A stretch of 64,000 nt of DNA from Adiantum capillus-veneris (lineage: Eukaryota > Streptophyta > Polypodiopsida > Polypodiales > Pteridaceae): NCBI GenBank assembly GCA_014529385.2, contig CM043957.1:84282881-84346880 (forward strand). The letters run 5' to 3'. Every line of letters begins with the position of its first letter. Positions within the stretch are counted from its first letter, which is position 1. The position numbers and the translations under genes are program-made. Shown here in pieces: positions 43,681 to 55,703 of this stretch. Under the pieces are notes generated by a model. That model worked only from the letters and a program-made list of their open reading frames with translations. It ran no database searches and was not told the origin of the DNA.

Positions 43681-46380
43681 CTTTTTTAGGAAAGCCTTCT
43701 GGCGAGAGGATTCTGGAAGGCAACAACATTGAGGAGGTTGGAGAGACAACTGATGAGAGATTGATGAATATACTTTGCCAAGTCAAGAAGTTGTCAAAGT
43801 TTTCTTATGAGAGGTAAATATTTAATTCTCCCTTCCAACTAGAGATATTTTTTGAAGGGTTGAGTAATGAGATCTCAGACCTTCATAAGGTGTACATTGA
43901 CCTTACAAAGAAGTAGAAGGTTGGCAACTATGTATAGTTTTAGGATATATTCAAAGCAAGGAACTTAACAATGAGCATAGGGGCCAAGAAATTGGCATTG
44001 CTCCAAGATGAAGGGAAGAAGGTTCATAACCCTTGTGAGATGCATGGAAAGTTGGGCTTAAACTTGTGGTTGAACAAGTTGCATTCTTGTTATTTTTAGG
44101 CCTTTTTTGGTAAAGGAGGGAGAGCTTAAGCCCTTCTAATTAACAACATTTGTGAATGGCATAGATGTTGCAGAGACATCTAAAGATTTCAGTGAAGAAA
44201 TGGATAAAATCCAAAGCAAAGAGATTTTAGATGTGGTAGGGTTCAAGGAACATCACAAAGGTAGAGGAGTCCAATCATATCCTGGATGAGGATCTTGATT
44301 CCTTGCTATGCACAACAACCTTGCCCACTTACAAGATAAACACTAATAAGGAAAATGTGCTACTCCACAAGTCTAAAAAATCTTCTCAATCTAAGAGAGG
44401 ACTAATGCCTTGTTATTCTAGTAGAGTGGGTAGAGCATGATAAAGGCTTATGGATTATAACACACCATGTAAATTATCAATACGCAATACATGTTACCCA
44501 ATGCAAACTATGGAGTCCAACTTGGATTGTCAACAAGTCCCAGATTCCATAAATGGTAGATATCAACAGGTAGAGTAGTTTGGGTCACTGTGTAAAGTGG
44601 TGCACATATCTTGTGTTTTATTGCAATTTGAAATCTTGATGAATACAATAGTTTTCATTGTGTCTCTACCTTCTTGTTTATCTTCTGTATTGCTATTTTG
44701 CCTGCTATTTTTTTGTGCAAAGACGTATATGTGAAGAGGGTATTCAATCCCATTCTGCACTATGTTGAGCACGGTAAAATTTGGCAACCATGATGTGAGA
44801 AGGAGAGTAATGTATGCACATAAGCTCACAAGGTGCGATGGTGGAGGAGTTTGTAGATGTACAGTCTACTAGCCATGGGCATAGATAGGTTAATTTTGAT
44901 GATTCTCTTTCATTTGGGGAGCACGTTTCTCCTCCATAGTTGTCAAACTCTCTACGGATGGTGGGTCAGAATTAGCAGTGGAATAGGTCATGCCCACCAT
45001 TGGGGCATGTGGAGCACTTAAGTCTGGAGCATTCCCCTATTCTATTACCTACCCCATATGTTGGTTGAAGTCTTTTTATAATGGGTGGACTCAAAGAGCA
45101 ATCCAAATTAGAAGAATCCATATGGATCTAAGCAACTCATAATGCAGGATATTACCACTTCAATCGAGGTCGTGGCCGATGATCGTGCCAATTTTGAAAT
45201 ATTCAAACCAAGAGTGATTTACCCTTTTTGTATAGAGGAACGTCATTAGCATTCTGAATGTGATGAAGCCAAGGCATGTGATAGAAAAAGGTGGAAAATA
45301 AGGCCTAAAAGCAACCAGTGTCTCAATGGTGCAGCTAGTTGAAATACCTAGGTTGGTGTTACTTGACCTTGAAGTTAATCAATCAAGGAAGAAACTTAGC
45401 CATCAAGATACAGCCAAGAAACAATTAATCAACTAGGAGTCACAATAAAAAATTCTGAGGGAGGTGTTACAAATGGAGAAAATAGCATATCTGAACGGTC
45501 CCATGTCACAAGCTAGACAAACCAATCAAAGGTGGAGAACCAAGTATTCCTTCAAAGGGTATCAACAATTAATAGACAGATTATGATGGAAGTTGAAGAG
45601 GATTGGAGCAGCCTGTTGGAAGCACCAATTCAGATTCCATGGAAAGTTGTTGTAGATGGTTGTGCCTAGCTTTCATGCAACATTGATCGCACCTCTTAAA
45701 TGTGACAATCTAGCTATATGTTTAGCAAACACTAGTGAGAAACCCATGGATGCTATTCTGGTGTCGGATCCACGCATTTCAAAAATAATAGCTAAATATG
45801 GGGACAAATTGATTGATCAAGTGTTGATTGATGGTGGGACGAGAGTCAACATAACTCCCCTGTATATTTGTCAGTAGATGGGATGGATGAAATGGGAGCC
45901 AACATTGTTTCTTATACGGTTGGATCATTGGCATTTGCATCTATTACGAATTTTGAAAGGAGTAGTAAAAGATGTTTCTAGCATATCTTTTGTTATGTCC
46001 CAATCTAGATGAGCTCTCTTGGGACTACAATCTCCTATTTGAGAGACCATGGCTTTGCCAAGCCAAGGCTAGCCATAATCGGGAGCTTGGAAGACCAATC
46101 AAATGATGATTTAATATAAATTCTAATTCTCTTTGGGAGAATGGATGTAGATACACAATGCAATTTTGCTGATGATTGTAGAAATAATGAATATATTGGA
46201 TGGAATGGGTGATAAAGAGAAATCTTAGTTCTTGGGTCAAAACAAAGACACTTTTCTATTCTATTTAGTTGACTTGTCCTTTTTAGATGGGGAGAAGGTC
46301 GTGGAAGCAGAGGAAGTACTTTAGATTTCAAAACAGTATTTCCCCAATGTGGAGATGCCTGGGAAGTGTTGGGCTTGTGG
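43681..46380 (+). pseudogene. Decayed gypsy-type gag/protease fragment (I)
   Basis: The clearest part is 45656-46064: ILVSDPRISKIIAKYGDK, VLIDGGTRVNITPLY (a DGG-type retropepsin with its catalytic Asp) and LLGRPWLCQAKA near 46065, frame-shifted. Upstream, a knuckle-like CEMHGKLGLNLW near 44036 and the helical segment TDERLMNILCQVKKLSKFSYER near 43750 would fit Gag, but stops are frequent. Downstream of 46100 a few frames may be inter-domain linker. No RT, LTR or ends were found. Confidence 0.5.
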
Positions 46381-46438
46381 GAGAAAGAAAGAGCTCTCAT
46401 GGAGGCTTGAATAGTTGAATAGGCATGGCTACACACAC

Positions 46439-46439
<1 letters not shown>

Positions 46440-46494
<55 letters not shown>
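46440..46494. repeat. (GA)n microsatellite
   Basis: Pure GA, about 55 bp. Confidence 0.95.
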
Positions 46495-46499
<5 letters not shown>

Positions 46500-47200
46500 A
46501 CACTTTCCAATACTCAATATACAAAAATGTACAATGAAATACTTTTACAACATAGCATAACGCATATACAAAAGGGAGGATATATATACAAAAGGTTTGA
46601 CAGCCAATATCTAGTAGCTCTCGTCTCAGGTGTCTTTCAAAGTATCCAAACACACATATACATTATGTGTCACTTCAAAGCTTGCACTAGGTGTAGAAGG
46701 AGTTCCCATGCCCACCTTTCAATCCTCCCCTTGGGCATGTAATACATAATGAAAAACCCATTTATCCACACAGGATGACGCTATCCACTAAGGATGACAA
46801 GAATTATCCACACATGATGACAAATAATACCTCCCCTTGAACTAGAGAATTTATATTCATTAGGAGAAATACGGACTTTGCATGGGCCTTGTAAGGAATC
46901 CTAATTTTTAGGTATTAAGGCTAATGTTGTGTTGGGTTAAGGGGGACAAGGACATTCAAGAAGCTAGTTTTGAGTAGGCTTTTCTAGCCTTTTTTTAGAC
47001 ACATCTAGGATGTGGAGATAGGAGGTCACTTTCTCTCTCTAGCTTTTTGAAAGTGAAGGGAGTAAAGGGGTGTGGCCACATCAGCAAAAATATGGGTCAC
47101 TAAGAGACAATGTTTTTTTCAAAAAATTCATTTTTACTTATTTTTTACTGAAAACCCCCCCCAACATATACATATCAAAAAATCATTTTTTGATCTTTTT
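46495..47200. other. Unassigned stretch
   Basis: No convincing ORF. A block with three GGATGAC repeats (near 46772, 46790 and 46818) separated by TATCCAC is the only internal structure seen. Confidence 0.4.
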
Positions 47201-47337
47201 TCTAACCTACAAGCACCGAAAGTCCATTAAATAGAAAAAACCCCCCCAAAAAAAACCTTTGTTCTCTCCTCCTCCTTCCACCTTCCTCCTCCCTCCCTCT
47301 CCTCTCCCTCCCTGCCCTTCTCTCCTCCTCCCTCCTC

Positions 47338-47394
<57 letters not shown>

Positions 47395-47515
47395 CCCTTC
47401 CCGGCCCCTTCTCTCCTCCTCCTCCCCTCTCTCTTCCTCTCCCCCCTTGCCCCCTTCTCTCCTCCCATATTCCTCCCTCTCCCTCCCCCTCTCCCTTTTC
47501 ATCCTTAGCTTCCTC
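47201..47515. repeat. Long polypyrimidine tract with (CT)n core
   Basis: Nearly all C and T from about 47255 to 47500, with pure CT at 47341-47391. Long frames on both strands here (Arg/Glu/Gly- or Ser/Pro/Leu-rich) are compositional artefacts. Confidence 0.88.
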
Positions 47516-49430
47516 ATGCAATAGCTTCCATGGTGCTTACAGACATCACAAATCATGTGCCTCCACCACCATGTACTCCACACACCAAAAGCGTACATAT
47601 TCGCTTGTCCACGGAGTTTGCACCGAAGGCCACACGTGAGGGTGAGCACAGGTCATCCTAGGAACATCGTACCATCGGTGAGACGAATGTTGATGGTTCT
47701 TCAATATCTTGGGAGGGGAGAAGCAGGCTTGTTAGGCTATTGAAATTGGTTGTGTATGGGTGTAAGTGCTTCTTGGCATTTGTGGATGCACAAATGTCAA
47801 GCTCTTCAATTCAAAATAGTGGCATTACAAGAAAGTATTGCCTCTTCGGAGAGGTACCTTGAAACTCTCCAACAACAATTGCAGGAAAATGATGTCCACA
47901 TTATGAAGCTTACTAATACCATCAAATATTTGAAAGAAATACCCCTTGGTGCAAGGGAACAATATACTTCTTACTTTTGGCTGTGTTCTTCTTATCATAG
48001 ACTTTGAAGTCTATTAGATGGGTCAAGTGTCACCACTATTCCTCAAAAGCAACCTTCTTTGTTATGTTCTGCAGGTAGGTGCTTCAAATCCATGCTTATT
48101 AGAGGTGGGTAATCTCATCTTAATGTATATTTTAGGATTGTTTATTCCCAATCGAATGGAAATACTTGCAAATTAGTAGTGTCTTTATTATACAGCTTGC
48201 AAATGTTGAATTCATACATGTTTTTGCTTGAAGACATGTCTCTAACGCGTCATGATACAAGGTGACCTCTTACTATGCTAGTTGAGTGGCGGTGTTTGCA
48301 ACAATGGCTCAAGGAATTGGCATAACATGAATCTTTTATGGTGGCACAAAGATCTCCTCAAGCAATGTGGCTCCCACTACACCAAGAATCATTATGCTAG
48401 CATGGAGAGATCCTTAGTAGGACAATACAACAACTTTCCATCAGCAACACACCCTTTCCTAACACAAGGACACCCCCACCAAATATATTTTTATGTGATA
48501 GGTCACCCCATGAGCATACCATGTCATGGAATGGATGCAAGAACTATGACCTCACTACCCCTTCTTGGAAGGTGTTCATGAATGTATGTTTATCAAAGTT
48601 AATGAGAAAAAATTTGGACTTTTTTGTTTGTTGATGTGTAAGAGCACTCTAGGTCTACTATATTTTAAATTGTTTGATAAGTTAAATAAGATTTGTAGTC
48701 ATTTAAAGTGTAAATTTATTTTTGTTTGGTAAGATTGTACATGAGAAGACATGATAAAGTACAAGAGATCTTTATGGAATAAACATCGGTGAGATTTCTA
48801 CCATGCACTTGTGACACCATATCTCTCCTTGAGCCCTTTGATGTCTATCATTGTGAGAAGTCCAAGGGGGGGGCCTATTTTCAAATTTTAAGCAATAACT
48901 TTTTTTTGAAGGAAATTTTGGTTGTTTTGAAGTTTGTACACAGTCAAGGAGTTTATTTTGATTTTTTTCCTTCAGTTTCAAATTCTGACCAAGGGCACTC
49001 CTTGGAAGCCACTTTTGAAGGTGTTAGGGTGAGTTTTTGGGAAAGTTTTGTATGTAGGAAATATAGTCCTTAACACAATGAAAAACATTGGTTCTTTGAG
49101 TATTTTCAAATTCCATGGTTTTAATGCTCGTTGGAGCCCGTAGATTAAGGGAAAAGTAAAAAATATCTGTTTTACATCATTTTTTTAGAAGTTGCCAACT
49201 TGCATGTTGATTTTTGGAGAATCAGAGCAAGATATTACTATTTTGCATCACACGATGGTTGAAGAGCGCGACTAGATGAACAAATTCATGTGAGACAAAA
49301 GCCTGGACAGAGATTTGAAGCCGATTGGGAGCTACAAGCTGTAGAACAGTCTAAAAGTTCAGCACTTAAAAAAAAAACTTGCTACTTAAATCATTGCTAA
49401 ACAGTTTAAATGTGCCTGTGTCTGCCATGT
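47516..49430. other. Unassigned stretch
   Basis: Short frames only. One of 85 codons at 47750-48007 (ASSERYLETLQQQLQEND) could form a coiled coil but has no family I know, no obvious start context and no neighbours to support it. Confidence 0.35.
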
Positions 49431-49601
49431 TAAGGCCCGAGGGACCCTCAACAAGAGGGGCCACAAGAACGCGCGAAATGGCCAAACAGGGACTCTCAAC
49501 AAGAGGGGCCACAAGGACACAGGAAATGACCAAATAGGGGTCCGTGTTTGGCCATTTCGCGCGTCCTTGTGGCCCCTCTTGTTGAGGGTCCTTGGGCCTT
49601 A
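49431..49601. repeat. Long hairpin repeat, copy 1
   Basis: Arms 49431-49487 and 49545-49601 pair over about 57 bp with few mismatches (core AACAAGAGGGGCCACAAG ... CTTGTGGCCCCTCTTGTT). The spacer contains a second diverged copy of the left arm (49491-49540). Confidence 0.88.
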
Positions 49602-50400
49602 AAATGGCAAACACATGCTTTTTTTAATGCATGGCCATGGCATAGAGGTGTAGTGTTTGATGTACTCAAAGTAAGACACCATCCCCCCCCTCCCCCTCCC
49701 TTCCTTGCTCTATGTTCAAAAGCGGGTCAAAGGCCTCACAAATTTTGTGCACTTAACATTAATCACTAGAAATCAACCAAACAAGAAGCCATTTTTTACT
49801 TCCTTGTGTCCACCCCTGTTCTTGGGAATGTCTTGGTAAAGGCATGGCCAACCAACTAAAATATGCTTCTATTTGTCATTTTAAATCCCTAGTTCAATAA
49901 GAGGGGCCACAAGGACGCACAAAATGGCCAAGCAGGGGTCCGTGTTTGGCCATTTTGTGTGGCCTTGTTGCCCCTCTTGTTGAGGGTCCCTAGGACTTAA
50001 ACATGATAAATAGGGCCTTTTTTTAATGCATAGCCATGAGATAGAGGTGTAGTGTTTGATGTACCCAGAGCACCCCCCCCCCCTTTTTTTCTCTGTGTTC
50101 AAAGGCCGCGAGCATTCACTATGTAAAATTTTCCTATATCACGTGCGTTCACTAAAATAGATTAAAAGTACCCCTTATAGGCATTATCTACACATGTTTT
50201 TGTAACTTTACAAGAATATAAAATCCCTTTTGTTGAGCACATATGCTATGTAACATATACTTTAGTAAACTCCCTGGGTCAAAGGCCTCACAAATTGTGT
50301 GCACTAAACATTCAGCACTAGAAATAAACAAGGAGCCAATTTTTACTTCCTTGGGCCCACCTCGTGTTCTTGGGAATGCTTTGGTAAAGCCATTTCTTTG
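49602..50400. repeat. Diverged segmental duplication around the hairpins
   Basis: AGAGGTGTAGTGTTTGATGT occurs near 49645 and 50045. The block GGTCAAAGGCCTCACAAATT, with CACTAGAAAT and GTTCTTGGGAATG, occurs near 49724 and 50277. Order is conserved with indels. Confidence 0.75.
49881..50000. repeat. Long hairpin repeat, copy 2
   Basis: Arms of about 53-58 bp (TAAGAGGGGCCACAAGG / TTGCCCCTCTTG) around an 8-10 bp loop, diverged from copy 1. It shares downstream flank GCATRGCCATGRSATAGAGGTG with copy 1. Confidence 0.85.
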
Positions 50401-50737
50401 GTATTTGAAACCACATGTGACTCCTATTGTTATAGTATCTAACCAAAGGTTTTTTGATTAGCAGTTTAAATAGGCTCGAGTGGTACATATCTTTTATGTT
50501 AAGAATGCATGTATCTATAATTTATGTCTAAACTTTCTCTATCCAAATATTACGAGACTGTGCATCCTCCTGTTGTAGTGGTTAGCTGTAATTGGGATAG
50601 CTGGCGTAATGGTTAATTATGTGTTGTCTATTTTATTTTTCTAATTGAGTCGATGATGATGATTTTGTAGAGTGGAATGCGGGGAGTTGACGAAGAGGCA
50701 CAGGCAATAACCCTCTCGGCCGTTTTGTACTCGCACA

Positions 50738-50827
50738 GTATTTTAGATTTTCATTTCAATAAGCCACCATGGCTCTGTAAAAGTATTTTAAATTCTTATT
50801 TCAATAAGCCACTATGGCTCTGTAAAT
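50738..50827. repeat. Two tandem copies of a 45-bp unit
   Basis: GTATTTTA(G/A)ATT, TTTCAATAAGCCAC and ATGGCTCTGTAAA are repeated at 50738 and 50783. Confidence 0.85.
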
Positions 50828-50830
50828 AAT

Positions 50831-51140
50831 TGTAGTGGGAACTCCCCCTTATGGGACATGCAAGAACTAATGAGCTTCACTCATTTACAAAAGTGAAGTG
50901 GTTGTAAAAGAGGGGCCTCAAATTTTGGCACTTTAAATTCACAAATAATATATTAAATACCAAACTCCACAAGAATAGGTGGGTGGAGTTTGGGGCTAGA
51001 TTTAGGCCTTTCTCTTGCAGATTCTCTTCTCTACACTCTTATGCTATGCTTAATCTGTTGTGTACTCTCTAATCAAGTCTCTATCTCTTACAATTATCTT
51101 ACACACTCTTACAATCTTGTCTATGTCAATTCCATGCTTC

Positions 51141-51203
<63 letters not shown>

Positions 51204-51313
51204 ATAGTCTAGTGCTTGGGAATTGGGGAAAGAGGTGGACAGGTGGATGGTGATGTTGTGAGCATGTGTTGAATTGTTTTAAGAAACCGGTCTCCCCCTC
51301 TTACTCTTCAACA
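50831..51313 (+). repeat. 5' LTR of gypsy J (start uncertain)
   Basis: The right edge is fixed by the PBS. The left edge is inferred from a TGT start complementary to the ACA end. Contains a (TG)n tract at 51144-51202. Confidence 0.5.
51144..51202. repeat. (TG)n microsatellite
   Basis: About 59 bp pure TG inside the J LTR. Confidence 0.95.
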
Positions 51314-51314
51314 G

Positions 51315-51326
51315 TGGTATCAGAGC
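51315..51326 (+). other. Primer-binding site of gypsy J (tRNA-iMet)
   Basis: TGGTATCAGAGC one base after the LTR end. Confidence 0.92.
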
Positions 51327-51776
51327 ATCAGGTTTGAGAAAATCGGCAATCAAGTTTCAAATCCGAAGCAAATCCGAAGAGGAATTTTCCAATTGGCTTT
51401 ATCAAATCTGCAAATTGAAGCTAATTGGTGACCCATCGACAAATCGACAAATTAATTTGCTTAACGATGATTGAGACTCGGTATGGCCAGTTTAAATTTC
51501 AATTGACTATTAATTCCTGTGGATTTGTGAAGACATGCGGGTAAGGAATCAAGAAGAAGGCGATAATTGAAGGGATTTTGGGGAATTTTATGATCCGAAA
51601 GGGACAACGGATTCCAAGGAAGTATTGTTGAAGAGATACATTTGGTGGATAATTAAGGAAAAGCGTATAATTAAGGAAAGGCGAAAGAAGCAATCAAGCC
51701 GACAAGAAGAGAAAATCGACCCAAGGATTACTCGAAATTGCAACTTTTGGCTCTCCTTGGCCGTGAGAAGACCCAC

Positions 51777-51778
<2 letters not shown>

Positions 51779-51828
<50 letters not shown>
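51779..51828. repeat. (CA)n microsatellite
   Basis: About 50 bp of CA in the leader of J. Confidence 0.95.
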
Positions 51829-51831
<3 letters not shown>

Positions 51832-52276
51832 AAACCATTGAAAAGCTGCCTCTATTCGAGTGTGTGTGGGAACCAACACCTACCTCCGAAGGGCATCTCT
51901 GTCGACCACTGCAAAATCACACAAGAATACTATCAAACAGGGCGCCTTGGCCATGTGAGCAATCTTGTCTCCTTGCATGCGAGCCGAAACGGCCCCCATC
52001 AACCGCCACCTCCTCAAATTCCTGCTTGACGCCGTCGCTGTCTGCTTTGCTCGTTGCACACATTGCTTCATACCTTTTAGTTAAAAGGTGAGTAAAAGAT
52101 GAGGCTTTAAGGCCGGCCGGCCATTGTCCAAGGGTTTTATTTAATGAAAAAAATACCTATTAAAAAACAGTTCGCACCCTTCCTCTCCTAAAAATCTCCT
52201 TAGCTTCGGCAGTCTACCGCCCTTTTAACCTCCATACTGCTTCTAAGGCATCCCTTCCGGACCTTAAAGAAGGGAA

Positions 52277-52352
52277 GGTCTCACCGGGATCCGAACCGAA
52301 CCCAGGTCACTGTATTCAAAGTCCAAAGTGCTAACCACTACACCACGAAACC
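52277..52352 (-). tRNA. tRNA-Gln(UUG)-like sequence, probably a pseudogene or SINE head
   Basis: The minus strand begins GGTTTCGTGGTGTAGTGG, has an anticodon loop CTTTGAA (anticodon TTG) and ends TGAGACC, which pairs with the first seven bases allowing wobble. An A-box (TGGTGTAGTGG) and a B-box-like GGTTCGGATCC are present. The T arm holds an extra GGTTC repeat and the anticodon stem has one mismatch. There is no TTTT terminator directly downstream. These defects argue against a working tRNA. A SINE derived from tRNA-Gln is possible, but no flanking duplication was seen. Confidence 0.6.
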
Positions 52353-52719
52353 ACTAATCAAAAGCTTGCTCGAACTACGCCGTTTGCAACTACCGCCGAC
52401 TTTATCAATTAAATTTATGGTGGAGAGTAACATAAATTGCCGATTGTATTGCCATTATTTTTGGAACAAGGGAGATCGAATGCCGGAAAACTCGACCAAC
52501 TACCAGATGAACCGTCTGACAACTCACTCTTTCGGAAATTTCCTAGCGCATTGCCATTCTGGAGTTGATGCCAACGCGATTTTTCAGCTAAGTACATTTC
52601 ATTTCTGTTATTTATTTTACTCTCTCTTACTTATTGCATATTGTATCTGTAAATATTTCCATATAGCCCTTTTAAGCATTATTATTTGAAAACACACATT
52701 TAAAAATATAATTAAGAAA

Positions 52720-53808
52720 ATGATCATGGCACACCTTTCACAAGCACCCACAATTGTTGAACAGCTTGCCAATCTACAACAATCCTTCATGTATGAACGC
52801 ATGCGAAGGCAAGAGCTTGAAGGTAAATTATTGCATTTTGCACGCATAGAATCTGCACCAGCACCCAAGCAAAACAAAATTAGGAGAAAAGCCTTCACTT
52901 TCAAGGATTTTGATGGCACTCAAGATGCTAGCATGGTTCTAGCATGGGTTAGTCAGCTAGATGACTATTTTCATAATGAAGACTTCCCCGAATGTGAAAT
53001 GGTAAAATGTGCCTCAAATCATCTTACTACAGCATTGCAGTGTGGTGGAATGCCACCAAACAACACGAGAAAAGACCATGCACCTGGCATGCCTTTAAAA
53101 AAGTGTTCTTATCTCAATTGTTTCCCACACATCACAAAGCTAAAGCATGACGTCAATAGATTTAATTCGACAGGGTCGAAATGAAGATGTGCAGGGTTAC
53201 ACTGATCATTTTTGGAACTGTTTAATTCAATTGCAAGCTATTGAACATGTTAGTCGCAGGAAATTGAAGCGTACGTACATATCAGGCTTGGCACTACAAA
53301 TTGGTATTGAGGTAGATATGTTCAAAACGATTTTCTGTCTAAGGCTATTAATTTGGCTCTCAATGCAGAGAAAAAGAAAGGTGGACAACCCTCTCACACT
53401 GATCAAACTTATAATACTAACCATAACAAGAGACCTCCTTTCTCTACTAGCTTTGATAGAAAAAAACATAAAAGCCGTACCTTTTTCAAGAGACGCAGAT
53501 TTGACAATTCTACTACAACTGCTCAACGTCATAGCAACAACAACAACAATACGCAACAACAAGGCAACTAAATTTTTTTCAACCAACGTCCTGCTCAAAA
53601 CTCTAATGGTAACAAAAAGGTGAAGTGTTTTCAATACAGTCACTATGCAGATAAGTGCCCAAAAGGTCCTGTTAAGAGCAATGGCCAGTCCAATGGAGTC
53701 AAACGAAATCCAAGCCAAAAATCCTTCAACAAAAACTGCCCCAATGGTGCTAATGTTAATCTCATCGAAGATGCTAATCCCGCTGACAATGAAGTGGAAG
53801 CTAATTAA
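52720..53808 (+). pseudogene. Gypsy J gag
   Basis: Frame 1 (MIMAHLSQAPTIVEQLANLQ) has the helical N-terminus and the retrotransposon gag core (FDGTQDASMVLAWVSQLDDYF). It breaks near 53150 and continues in another frame (QGRNEDVQGYTDHFWNCLIQL, RTYISGLALQI). It shifts again in the basic region and ends with a damaged knuckle CFQYSHYADKC, lacking one Cys and two loop residues. Met codon choice is not decisive because the start region is AT-rich; ATG at 52720 or 52726 fits best. Confidence 0.78.
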
Positions 53809-53880
53809 AGTGAGGGATATGATCTTGAGTATGATAACGATGACAACCCATCTCAAGGTACTCCTATATCTCCTCACACT

Positions 53881-54312
53881 TTGTTTAAAGTGCAAGGCAC
53901 TATTAAGGGTGAAAGTATCACAATTCTGTTAGATGATGGTAGTAGCCACAATTTCATTTCTACACGCTTGGTACAACAACTGTCTCTCTCTGAAATCTCA
54001 TCACCTCACAAAGTCAAAATTGTTTTTAATAATCAACGTTTTAATTGTAAAACATAAGTCATTATTGAAGTTTGCATTAGTGAACTTACACAAGCACGTA
54101 CATTTCTGGTAGCATTATTGCATGGTCTTGATATGATTTTGGGAATACCATTTTTTCATGAATTTGACCTGTTGACTAATTATAAAACACGTACTATGTC
54201 TCTCACTCATAAAAACAAAAATTTCTCCATCCAAGCAACACTAGCACATCAAATTTTTTTTATACTCTATCATACTCAAGCCAAAATTTTGAAAACTGGG
54301 AAAAATTTCTAG
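53881..54312 (+). pseudogene. Gypsy J protease
   Basis: The retropepsin reads ILLDDGSSHNFISTRL (DDGSS in place of DSGSS; catalytic Asp present) and ends in MILGIPFFHEFDLLTNY. A TAA near 54057 interrupts it. A degenerate linker leads to RT. Confidence 0.72.
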
Positions 54313-54398
54313 TGTTCGTAAATCAAATTTCTGTTGAAACTAAAACTTAACACAACTCTACACACGATGAATTTCTCTCACAATTTAAAGGTTGTTTC

Positions 54399-55610
54399 AT
54401 GCATGATGTGCCACCTAGAATTCCACGTTCACGCCACGAAGATCACAAAATAGATATTATACCGAGTAGTGAACCCCCTTGTAGAGCACCTTACCGTGTA
54501 AATCCAACCGCACAGAGGGTGATACAAACTCAAATCACTGATTTACTTGACCGAGGCCTGATCAGACCTAGTAGTTTACCATACAAAGCTCCAGTACTTC
54601 TTGTCAAGAAGAAAAATGGAACCTTTTGTATGTGTATCGACTATAGGGCTTTAAACAAGATCACCATTAAGAATAGGTTTCCTATTCCTAGAGTGGATGA
54701 TCTGTTAGACAAACTAAAAGGGGAAAACATCTTTAACAAAATTGACCTTAAATCAAGGTATCATCAAGTCAAAATGTTTGAACATGATGTCTACAAAACT
54801 GCTTTCAAAACACAAACTGGACACTATGAATTTCTTGTCATGCCATTTGGTTTGACAAATGCACCAGCCACATTCATACGCATGATGAACAAAATTTTCA
54901 TTGAATATCAAGATTTTGTGATTGTATTCTTTGATGACATTCTGGTATTTAGTAAATCTAAAAAAGAGCATAAAGAGCACTTAACACGCGTATTTGATCT
55001 GCTTGCACAAAATCACTTGTACTTGAATCCTGAAAAGAGTTTATTTTTCCAATCTGAAATTGAATATTTGGGACACATCATATCGGGTAAGGGAATACAT
55101 GTAGATCCCAAGAAAATTGAAGCCATTCAGCCATGGCCTAGACCCAAAAACTTGCATGAACTACGTTCTTTCATTGGTCTTTGTAGCTATTACAGGAAAT
55201 TTGTTCGTAACTTTGCTTACAAGTCACATTATTTGACTCTCCTGTTGAAGAAAAACACACCTTATGAATGGATTGGTTTACAAGAAAGCTCATTTAATGC
55301 ACTTAAACATGCTTTGACGAATGAACCTGTATTGCAACTATCTGATTTTGAAAGACCATTCTTTGTCGTAGTCACTGATGCTAGTGGAAAAGGTATCTGT
55401 GGAGTCCCTATGCAAGATAACCATCCACTTGCTTTTGAAAGTTGTAAATTCAAAGCTTCTGAAACAAAGTTCAGTACTTATGATTGATAAAGAATTGACT
55501 GCTGTGGTACATGCATTGAAAATTTGGAGACACTATGTAATGGGTACTGACTTGTCATTAAAATTAATCAACAAAGTATCAACAAATACGTACTTTCTCA
55601 ACCCGTAATA
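54399..55610 (+). pseudogene. Gypsy J RT and RNase H
   Basis: The 362-codon frame holds a complete RT: APYRVNPTAQRV, PYKAPVLLVKKKNGTFCMCIDYRALNKIT split across motifs, [21 protein letters not shown]-like [12 protein letters not shown] and the active-site box FFDDILVFS. It continues to the thumb (YLGHIISGKGI, LHELRSFIGLCSYYRKF) and RNase H (VTDASGKGICGVPM). A frameshift near 55480 moves RNase H into another frame (MIDKELTAVVHALKIWRHYVMG). RT active-site residues are intact. Confidence 0.88.
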
Positions 55611-55703
55611 GATGATATACACATTAAGTGGGCCAATTTTATTCAAAGTTTTCAGCTCAACATTCAATACCAGCCTAGTAAAGAAAACATTGTAGCTGAT
55701 GAT

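Larger units (their letters stand above)
51327..52719 (+). other. Leader of gypsy J
   Basis: About 1.4 kb with a (CA)n tract (51779-51828) and a tRNA-like sequence (52277-52352). No coding region is supported. One plus-strand frame at 51625-52029 runs through the CA repeat and is not convincing. Confidence 0.6.

Noticed and set aside
47202-47649. Long Arg/Glu/Gly-rich and Ser/Pro/Leu-rich open frames on both strands
   Set aside because: They lie in a polypyrimidine tract with a (CT)n core, where stop codons are rare by composition.
47750-48007. A small coiled-coil protein gene
   Set aside because: 85 codons with a short coiled-coil-like stretch, but no family, no neighbours and no regulatory support.
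49431-50000. CRISPR-like or satellite array
   Set aside because: Only two hairpin units with different spacing; a nuclear plant context makes CRISPR implausible.
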